From an uncultured Bacteroidales bacterium (GTDB lineage Bacteria; Bacteroidota; Bacteroidia; Bacteroidales; UBA932), in the NCBI GenBank assembly GCA_947305045.1, contig CAMZCW010000077.1, positions 1 through 9,648 on the forward strand: a stretch of DNA of 9,648 bases, in the 5' to 3' direction. A program made the position numbers and the translations under genes. A model generated the notes under the pieces. It saw only the letters and a list, made by a program, of their open reading frames with translations, was not told the origin of the DNA and searched no databases. Within the stretch, counting starts at the first letter, position 1. Each line of letters opens with the position of its first letter. Below, one piece after another: positions 5,337 to 9,648 of the stretch.

Positions 5337-6218
5337 CTAAATCCCTTGTGATAGTGATTCTAGGATTTCGTTCATAGCATTCTTTTCGAACTTCCATCTG
5401 CTAAAAACCTTTTCTGGTGTCATTACGTCAAATTCCTCGTTCCCCCAAAAACCATTTAACCTATGTGAATCTTGACATTTAGAGACAAATGTCACAAGAA
5501 AATCCTGTTTATTCTTTAAAATAATACCTCTATTATAGCATTCAGTTAACAACATGTTTAGCTGCTCTTCATCCTTTGTTCCCGCATCGTTGAATAACGT
5601 CATATATGTTACCTGAAAACCGCAATCTCCTTCAATACCATCGTATGCTATTGAATAATCGAAAACAACTGAAAAGGATTTATCACTATCGAAAGACGTC
5701 CCCTCTTTTAGTTGAAGACTTTCTATCGGGAGAGGCAATTCTGAATGAGCATAAAGTACATCATGCTTATACCGAAAAACATGGAGAAAATTAACAGTGT
5801 CGCTTTGAATAATATCATAATCACTACTATTCCAATCATAGTTGAAAAAAGAATCGGCAAAGAAAGCCCGAATGATAAGATTAAAGGACTTAATACTTTT
5901 GTTTGTATTGTTTACTATAATGGGTGTTTCATGAGAAATAGGCAAAGTCCTGCCAGTGGAATTCACAAGATAGATAAAATCGTGGATATTCTTTAAATCA
6001 ATACTGCGGTTGTATATCCCACCTAGCCTGTTGTGAACACTAATCTGCGATGGCTTGCTTGAGACAAAGCCTTGATATGTGAAATACAAGGCAATGACAG
6101 CCACAACAAAAGACATAACTTTTAAGGAGAAAATCCTTTTCAGCCATAATACTATTAGAGGCTCCCCCTGAATATTACTTTTCTGACTATTGCTATTTTT
6201 TTTCGCTTTCTTAGCCAT
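5337..6218 (-). CDS. AT-rich membrane-anchored protein of unknown function
   Basis: 293 aa from the ATG at 6218; an in-frame TTG six bases earlier is less likely. A Lys-rich N-terminus (MAKKAKKNSN) and KR before the helix, then one membrane segment at about 34-52 (VMSFVVAVIALYFTYQGF), predict an N-in, C-out topology. About 240 residues would lie outside the cytoplasmic membrane. That region alternates aromatic and polar residues (for example IRAFFADSFFNYDWNSSDYD) and looks beta-rich; only two or three Cys are present. I recognise no family. The gene is visibly poorer in GC than all its neighbours, with A/T-ending codons throughout, which points to separate acquisition. It has its own near-perfect promoter. 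Confidence 0.75.
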   Translation of the reverse strand: MAKKAKKNSNSQKSNIQGEPLIVLWLKRIFSLKVMSFVVAVIALYFTYQGFVSSKPSQISVHNRLGGIYNRSIDLKNIHDFIYLVNSTGRTLPISHETPIIVNNTNKSIKSFNLIIRAFFADSFFNYDWNSSDYDIIQSDTVNFLHVFRYKHDVLYAHSELPLPIESLQLKEGTSFDSDKSFSVVFDYSIAYDGIEGDCGFQVTYMTLFNDAGTKDEEQLNMLLTECYNRGIILKNKQDFLVTFVSKCQDSHRLNGFWGNEEFDVMTPEKVFSRWKFEKNAMNEILESLSQGI

Positions 6219-6238
6219 AAGCAATTACCTTTAGTTTT

Positions 6239-6270
6239 CAAATATACACATATTTTCTCTAGCTAACAAA
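6239..6270 (-). promoter_or_regulatory. Consensus promoter for the AT-rich membrane-protein gene
   Basis: On the minus strand TTTG (6267-6270), exactly 20 bases, then TATATTTG (6239-6246), a perfect TAnnTTTG. Predicted start near 6234, about 15 bases before the ATG at 6218. Although the gene looks foreign, its promoter follows the Bacteroidota rule, so the donor was probably also a Bacteroidota member. Confidence 0.75.
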
Positions 6271-6310
6271 ACAGTATTCGCATTAAACGATTGAAAAATA
6301 ATCTAAATAT

Positions 6311-6348
6311 AAAAAAAAGCCGGAGACCCGCGTGAATAGGGCCCTGGC
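6311..6348 (-). terminator. Putative Rho-independent terminator of the nitroreductase
   Basis: Read on the minus strand, arms GCC-A-GGGCCC (6339-6348) and GGGTCT-CC-GGC (6319-6329) enclose a nine-base loop. They form nine pairs with two G-T pairs and a small internal loop, and are followed at once by eight T (6311-6318). A second perfect hairpin, ACACCG-GAA-CGGTGT at 6350-6364, stands just before it. Confidence 0.6.
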
Positions 6349-6422
6349 CACACCGGAACGGTGTCACATGCGGAACGTAGCCATGAAGGCATTAAGCAAA
6401 AGAAGTCCCGCCGTGTCGTATT

Positions 6423-7097
6423 TTACTGCCAACTGAAGTTTTCCTTCCCGGCACCAATCTCAAAATGATACTTCACAATTCCCAGGTCTATATGCGTATA
6501 GCCTGCCATTGAGAACAGCGTCTTGGTCTCAACCACATTGCCGGGATGGAGAATAAACTTGAACTTCTGCTGGTTTACGGCCGTGGGGGCCAACAAGGCG
6601 GCCTCCATGCCACTGCGGAACCATTCAGGGGGAACACCATCGGATTCATAGAAGTTCTCCACGGGCTTCTGCGGATGCTGCGCGCCCGGAATGGTCCCAT
6701 AGCCAAGGGCGATGACGCAGTGAACGGTGTCATCCTCTCTTAGCGTGAATGTCCCGGGAATCTTCTTGTAGGTAAGGCCCACCCAGCAGGTATTCAGCCC
6801 CAGCGTCTGTGCCAGCAGTACCAACTCTTCGCCATAGTAACCAATCTTCTCTTCGGCCTCCTTGCCCTTGGGACCTGCCATTACAAAGTAATTCTTCACG
6901 CCGGAGAACTGGCCATACTTCCACATCCCGGAGGCGAAGGCCTTGGGCTCATCCAGCACCAGCTGGATATTCAAGCCGGTATCGGCATTAATCCTTTCAA
7001 CAGATGCCCTGAGTTCGGCCACCTTAGTCACCTCAATGGGCTTATCCATGTACTTCCGCACGGAATGCCGTGCCTTGATTGCATCAATTAGTTCCAT
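6423..7097 (-). CDS. Nitroreductase family oxidoreductase
   Basis: 224-aa flavin (FMN)-dependent NAD(P)H oxidoreductase of the nitroreductase fold (the TM-nitroreductase-like group found in anaerobes). The N-terminal RHSVRKY (10-16) is the classic FMN-phosphate-binding motif. GYYGEELVLLAQTLGLNTCW is the family's central helix, and APTAVNQQKF forms the second flavin contact. Here the order of halves fits the longer single-chain subgroup rather than the classic 180-aa dimeric type. The physiological substrate is unknown. The ATG at 7097 begins MELIDAIKARHSVR as expected. The promoter (7102-7132) abuts the start codon and a T8 terminator follows, so the gene looks monocistronic and intact. Confidence 0.9.
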   Translation of the reverse strand: MELIDAIKARHSVRKYMDKPIEVTKVAELRASVERINADTGLNIQLVLDEPKAFASGMWKYGQFSGVKNYFVMAGPKGKEAEEKIGYYGEELVLLAQTLGLNTCWVGLTYKKIPGTFTLREDDTVHCVIALGYGTIPGAQHPQKPVENFYESDGVPPEWFRSGMEAALLAPTAVNQQKFKFILHPGNVVETKTLFSMAGYTHIDLGIVKYHFEIGAGKENFSWQ

Positions 7098-7101
7098 GTC
7101 G

Positions 7102-7132
7102 CTAATTTACACATTTTCCGGCACATGGCAAA
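7102..7132 (-). promoter_or_regulatory. Nitroreductase promoter abutting the start codon
   Basis: On the minus strand TTTG (7129-7132), 19 bases, then TAAATTAG (7102-7109, one mismatch). Only four bases separate the box from the ATG, so transcription would begin at or very near the start codon, suggesting a leaderless message. Confidence 0.55.
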
Positions 7133-7143
7133 GTGCCACCCAC

Positions 7144-7242
7144 GCTCCGACCAAGTGTCCGGCAAGCCTTCCACTCCGTCGGAGCCTTCCGCCGCCGCGC
7201 ACCCACAGAGCCCAGCAGCCGGACAAGTCCGCCTGCCCGGCT
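7144..7242. other. GC-rich intergenic stretch with two inverted repeats
   Basis: Between nitroreductase and hsp20 copy 2, GCTCCGAC (7144-7151) is repeated inverted as GTCGGAGC (7178-7185), and AGCCGG (7217-7222) as CCGGCT (7237-7242). The reading frames crossing here are Pro/Ser/Arg-rich and unlike real protein. It could be operator or spacer DNA; nothing more can be said. Confidence 0.35.
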
Positions 7243-7258
7243 CTTCATCCCCCTATAA

Positions 7259-7429
7259 CCTGGACAATCTGTCCACAAAATGGACTATTTGGCACTTCTA
7301 TGGTGACAAAAAGTCCATCATCCCGGCACTGGTCCCAGCTTTGCAATATCCTTAGGCGTTCCGATGAGGAACCCGGACGGAAGGCCACGTAAGGACCCGA
7401 AACCGAAGAATGTTTAAAATGATTTTGTT
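7259..7429 (+). promoter_or_regulatory. hsp20 copy 2 leader with two palindromes
   Basis: Same organisation and same length as the copy 1 leader. The distal palindrome is TGGACA-ATC-TGTCCA (7261-7275). A 37-base hairpin at 7281-7317 has paired steps TGGACT/AGTCCA, TTTG/CAAA and CAC/GTG, separated by single mismatches, with a seven-base loop. The proximal blocks GCTTTGCAATATCCTTAGGC and GGCCACGTAAGG are conserved with copy 1. A TGATTTTG box (7420-7427) lies two bases before the ATG; a -33 element is not evident. ACAAAAT at 7275-7281 is complementary to ATTTTGT just before the ATG, in both copies. Confidence 0.5.
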
Positions 7430-7861
7430 ATGTTACCTACGATTAGAAGGAATCAAAGCTGGTTGCCTGACATCTTCAACGACTTCTTCGACAACAGCTG
7501 GATGGAAAGAACGAACTACACCGCTCCGGCCATCAATGTAATTGAGAACGAGAAAGAATATGACGTGGAGCTCGCCGCTCCGGGTCTCACCAAGGAAGAC
7601 TTCCAGGTCCATGTGGACGAGGACAACAACCTTGTCATCAACATGGAAAAGAAGGCCGAGAACCATGAGAAAAAACACCACGGAAGGTATCTACGCCGTG
7701 AATTCTCTTACGAGAAGTTCCAGCAGATGCTTACGCTTCCCGAGGATGCCGAGGCCGACAAGATTGAAGCCAAGGTGGAGCACGGTGTGCTGAATGTCCA
7801 CATCCCCAAGAAGGAGAAAGTGGATGTCCAGAAGGCCGTCAAGCAGATTGAGATACAATAA
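7430..7861 (+). CDS. hsp20: Small heat-shock protein, Hsp20 family, copy 2
   Basis: 143-aa holdase chaperone, paralogous to 110-541 and differing at five residues. It carries the AxxxxGVL signature (114-121), the LAAPGLTKEDF strand of the alpha-crystallin domain and the terminal IEI. All substitutions are conservative or at surface-like positions, including R124H beside the IPKK strand, so both copies should be functional and could co-assemble. Start and length match the family. It is followed by its own strong terminator at 7888-7921 and is therefore a single-gene unit. The complete leader upstream suggests the same regulation as copy 1. Confidence 0.95.
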   Translation: MLPTIRRNQSWLPDIFNDFFDNSWMERTNYTAPAINVIENEKEYDVELAAPGLTKEDFQVHVDEDNNLVINMEKKAENHEKKHHGRYLRREFSYEKFQQMLTLPEDAEADKIEAKVEHGVLNVHIPKKEKVDVQKAVKQIEIQ

Positions 7862-7887
7862 TCTCTGACGCCACAGTTATTGGTATA

Positions 7888-7921
7888 AAGGGCGCAGTCA
7901 TGAAGGGCTGCGCCCTTTTTT
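7888..7921 (+). terminator. Rho-independent terminator of hsp20 copy 2
   Basis: Perfect 10-base arms AAGGGCGCAG (7888-7897) and CTGCGCCCTT (7908-7917) with a ten-base loop, the stem running into a T6 tract (7916-7921). The clearest terminator in the window. Confidence 0.93.
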
Positions 7922-7998
7922 ACGCCAAAATGTCAGTAGGGAAGTCGTGGACTGAGTTTTGCTGAGAACAAGTCAGTACAGAAAAGATACGTTTGAAA

Positions 7999-9105
7999 AT
8001 GTTCAACAAACACGATATTTCACGCGATGCCTGCCAGCTCTTCGGGGCACAGGCCAGCAAAGGTTACGACTGGTGGTGGCACTCTTTCACCGGATATGAC
8101 GCCGAGACTGGCGCCGCCAAGCCTTTCTTTATCGAGTTCTTCCTCTGCAATCCCGCCCTTGGTGGGGATGAGCCCGCCTTTGGCCAGCTTCCAGGGAAAC
8201 CGCAGAAGCCGTCCTATCTGATGGTTAAGTGTGGCGCCTGGGGAAAGGACGCTGCTCAGCTTCATCGTTTCTGGGGTTGGAAGAAGATTAAGGTGGACTG
8301 GGGCGTTCCGTTTTCCATTGCGGCCGACGACTGCTTCCTCACGGAAGACCATACCCGTGGTCATGTGAAAGTGGAAAATGCGGCCGAGCATCCCGAGTGG
8401 ATGTGTCAGGACGGCGAGATGTCCTGGAACCTCAGCATCCGTAAGATAACGGCTTTTAATGTCGGTTTTGGGGCCGATGAGGTCTTCCGCAAGGCCGAAG
8501 CCTTCGAGATGTTCTGGCATGCGGAGGGCATGAAGAGTACGTTTGCGGGCGAGGTCACTTGGAACGGTCGCCGGTACCTAGTCCGTCCGGAGGACTGTTT
8601 TGGCTACGCCGACAAGAACTGGGGCAAGGATTTCACCAGCCCCTGGGTATGGCTTTCATCCAACAATCTTACCAGTGAGCTCACGGGGAAGAAGCTGACA
8701 GACAGCGTCTTCGATATCGGCGGAGGGAGGCCCAAGGTAGGCCGTCTAGCTCTTCCTCGCCGTCTGTTGTCGGCCTTCTGGTATGAAGGGAAGCCCTTCG
8801 AGTTCAACTTCTCGAAGGTATGGACCGGTGTGAAAACGAAGTTCGACTGCCGGGAAACCGACACACTGATCATCTGGCATGTCGAGCAGTCGAGCATATC
8901 CGGGAAGATGATTTCGGACATCACCTGTGAGAAGGCGGACATGCTCCTGGTGAACTACGAGGCTCCGGACGGGCAGAAGCGTCACAATCGCCTCTGGAAC
9001 GGTGGCAACGGCATCGGGACCATCCAGCTGTTCGACCATCAGGGGACCCTTATCGACCGCATCCATGCAGAGAACATCGGATGCGAATACGGAGAGTATT
9101 GTTAA
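7999..9105 (+). CDS. Tocopherol-cyclase-like protein (lipocalin-fold hydrolase/isomerase family)
   Basis: 368 aa from the ATG at 7999. The pattern fits the bacterial branch of the tocopherol cyclase family: YDWWWHSFTGYD near the N-terminus, FFIEFFLCNP, then WNGRRYLVRPEDCFGYADKN (about 189-208), WGKDFTSPWVWLSSNNL, and IWHVEQ toward the end. The NWG-x(4)-SPWVWL segment is the most diagnostic. These proteins have two lipocalin-like beta-barrel halves and bind hydrophobic ligands. Bacteroidales make no tocopherol, so a true cyclase reaction is unlikely and the ligand is unknown. No signal peptide is visible. Length is full. A perfect -7 box TACGTTTG (7988-7995) ends three bases before the ATG; the nearest TTTG is 26 bases further up, so promoter assignment is tentative. 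The yqeY remnant follows 19 bases later. Confidence 0.8.
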   Translation: MFNKHDISRDACQLFGAQASKGYDWWWHSFTGYDAETGAAKPFFIEFFLCNPALGGDEPAFGQLPGKPQKPSYLMVKCGAWGKDAAQLHRFWGWKKIKVDWGVPFSIAADDCFLTEDHTRGHVKVENAAEHPEWMCQDGEMSWNLSIRKITAFNVGFGADEVFRKAEAFEMFWHAEGMKSTFAGEVTWNGRRYLVRPEDCFGYADKNWGKDFTSPWVWLSSNNLTSELTGKKLTDSVFDIGGGRPKVGRLALPRRLLSAFWYEGKPFEFNFSKVWTGVKTKFDCRETDTLIIWHVEQSSISGKMISDITCEKADMLLVNYEAPDGQKRHNRLWNGGNGIGTIQLFDHQGTLIDRIHAENIGCEYGEYC

Positions 9106-9124
9106 AATTAAAACGAAAGATATT

Positions 9125-9226
9125 ATGCTGGAACAACAGATTCAAGAAGATATCAAGGCCGCCATGAAGGCCAAGGTCCGGGAAATCATCGCTCAGGTGG
9201 GCCTACGCCCTCTAGTCAACCCTTAA
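9125..9226 (+). pseudogene. yqeY: Collapsed remnant of yqeY (GatB/YqeY domain)
   Basis: A 33-codon ORF. Residues 1-17, MLEQQIQEDIKAAMKAK, are a good YqeY N-terminus. They run directly into VREIIAQVG, which belongs about 100 residues later in intact YqeY proteins (normally followed by an ATS/ASS-type tract). Family members are about 150 aa, so the middle has been lost, perhaps across a KVR-coding microhomology. After QVG the frame changes to LRPLVNP and ends inside the first unit of the AGTCAAC tandem repeat, so the C-terminus is lost too. YqeY is a small tRNA-amidotransferase-related protein; this copy cannot be functional. Recognition of both fragments rests on memory of the family. Confidence 0.65.
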
Positions 9227-9370
9227 CCGGGATAAGATCTGGGAAGACAACAAACAGTAGGGATAACGATACCAAGTCAACCTACATCAGATATAAGTTA
9301 AACCAGAGTCAACATCTTTCAGGGAAAGGTTCCTGTCGGAGTCAACCTAAATCAGGAAATGTCACCGATA
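9214..9370. repeat. Degenerate tandem repeat, five units of about 31 bases
   Basis: Units begin at 9214, 9245, 9275, 9307 and 9340, with spacings of 31, 30, 32 and 33 bases. Each opens with AGTCAAC (AGACAAC in unit 2), then six variable bases, then a block close to CAGGGATAAG (CCGGGATAAG, TAGGGATAAC, CAGATATAAG, CAGGGAAAGG, CAGGAAATGT). The last 10-13 bases vary. No gaps are needed in the first 20 positions. The first unit overlaps the broken end of yqeY and the last runs into a perfect hairpin. The units are too similar in length and too diverged to be a CRISPR array. Function unknown. Confidence 0.7.
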
Positions 9371-9386
9371 AATGTGAATTTATCGG
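9365..9386. terminator. Perfect hairpin at the 3' end of the HxlR gene
   Basis: CCGATAAAT (9365-9373), loop GTGA, ATTTATCGG (9378-9386): nine perfect pairs. The stop codon of the HxlR-type gene lies in one arm. The flanks are only mildly T-rich, so it may be a bidirectional terminator or the closing element of the repeat array. Confidence 0.45.
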
Positions 9387-9648
9387 TTGGACTTCGTTGC
9401 ATCATGCGGAGCCAGGGCATCTCTGTTTGCCAGCGCCCAATCAATGATTCCGTTCAAGGCCGGCTGGAAGGATTCTCCCAGCTCAGTCAGTCGATACTCC
9501 ACCCTTGGCGGCACTTCCGCGTAAACCGTCCGGGAGACAAGCCGGAAATCCTCCAGACGTTTCAGCGTCTGGGAAAGCATTTTCCTGGAAACATCCGGCA
9601 TGTCTTTCTGGAAATCCCGGAATCGGCACACGCCGTATTTCTGCATGG
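9380..9648 (-). CDS. HxlR-type winged-helix transcriptional regulator, 5' end beyond the window
   Basis: At least 88 residues of an HxlR/MarR-like winged-helix DNA-binding protein. CRFRDFQKDMPDVSRKMLSQ is the helix-turn-helix region (the RF-x-x-F/L ... IS-x-KML pattern), and PPRVEYRLTELGESF forms the wing and start of the last helix. Both are diagnostic of HxlR. Such regulators often sense electrophiles or redox stress and control a divergently placed oxidoreductase, which would lie right of this window. The first Met in frame (9646) is probably internal, because family members carry about 20-25 residues before this point (a segment like GDKWSLLVL). The gene ends inside the hairpin at 9365-9386 and converges on the tandem repeat. 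Confidence 0.88.
   Translation of the reverse strand, partial: MQKYGVCRFRDFQKDMPDVSRKMLSQTLKRLEDFRLVSRTVYAEVPPRVEYRLTELGESFQPALNGIIDWALANRDALAPHDATKSNR

Larger units (their letters stand above)
7259..7861 (+). repeat. Right arm of the large inverted duplication
   Basis: Inverted counterpart of 110-712. The two arms are equal in length. Differences cluster in the hairpin loop and the spacer after it, while the stems, the proximal leader blocks and the coding region are kept. The downstream flank differs completely: this copy has a strong terminator, the other does not. Confidence 0.85.

Noticed and set aside
6319..6420. Signal recognition particle RNA, suggested by CCGGAAC and TCACATGCGG elements
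   Set aside because: The conserved SRP domain IV sequence around the GGAA loop, with its AGCAGCC-type partner, is not present.
6943..7392. A 149-codon plus-strand frame reaching into the hsp20 leader, whose end resembles a frame in the copy 1 leader
   Set aside because: Its first part is antisense to the nitroreductase and the rest is Pro/Ser/Arg-rich. The shared end is explained by the conserved leader DNA, whose palindromes account for the conservation better than protein selection.
110..7861. Composite transposon bounded by the hsp20 copies
   Set aside because: No transposase or integrase, no terminal repeats beyond the gene copies themselves, and no target-site duplication could be seen.
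9214..9370. CRISPR array
   Set aside because: The units are about 31 bases in total, the similar part is at most 20 bases and diverged, there is no room for normal spacers, and no cas genes are seen.

Overview
The window looks like a chromosomal segment of a Bacteroidales bacterium, probably an uncultured gut or rumen lineage. The evidence is the Bacteroidota promoter signature (TTTG, 19-20 bases, TAnnTTTG), which recurs upstream of several genes, A/T-rich rather than Shine-Dalgarno-like leaders, and a gene set typical of that order. Base composition is near 50% GC, except for a visibly AT-rich gene at 5337-6218. No rRNA, tRNA, CRISPR array or intact insertion sequence was seen.

Layout. Two nearly identical small heat-shock protein (Hsp20) genes, each with the same 171-base leader, lie in opposite orientation at 110-712 and 7259-7861. 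They form a large inverted repeat around about 6.5 kb of accessory genes. Inside, from left to right: an esterase with a tiny membrane ORF coupled to its start (minus); a divergent DUF6440-glutaredoxin operon (plus); a 54-aa ORF followed by a shortened polyvalent-type kinase (plus); a macrodomain-like protein preceded by a 33-aa one-helix membrane ORF (minus); an agmatine/peptidyl-arginine deiminase without its C-terminal end (minus); a CpsB/CapC-type PHP phosphatase and a basic 71-aa protein (minus); an AT-rich membrane-anchored protein of unknown function (minus); and a nitroreductase (minus).

Right of the second hsp20 copy is a strong Rho-independent terminator. It is followed by a tocopherol-cyclase-like lipocalin-fold protein, a collapsed remnant of yqeY, a degenerate tandem repeat of about 31 bases (five units, 9214 to about 9370) ending in a perfect hairpin, and the 3' part of an HxlR-type regulator that runs off the window.

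Themes. Several genes look damaged: the kinase and yqeY have internal losses and the deiminase lacks its catalytic C-terminus. The segment therefore reads as an accessory region undergoing decay and rearrangement, bracketed by a duplicated stress gene. Redox and stress functions recur (Hsp20, glutaredoxin, nitroreductase, HxlR), but no single pathway joins the genes. The least explained signals are the AGTCAAC tandem repeat, the structurally conserved hairpins in the two hsp20 leaders, and the recurrent placement of a promoter -7-like box 2-5 bases before the start codon.
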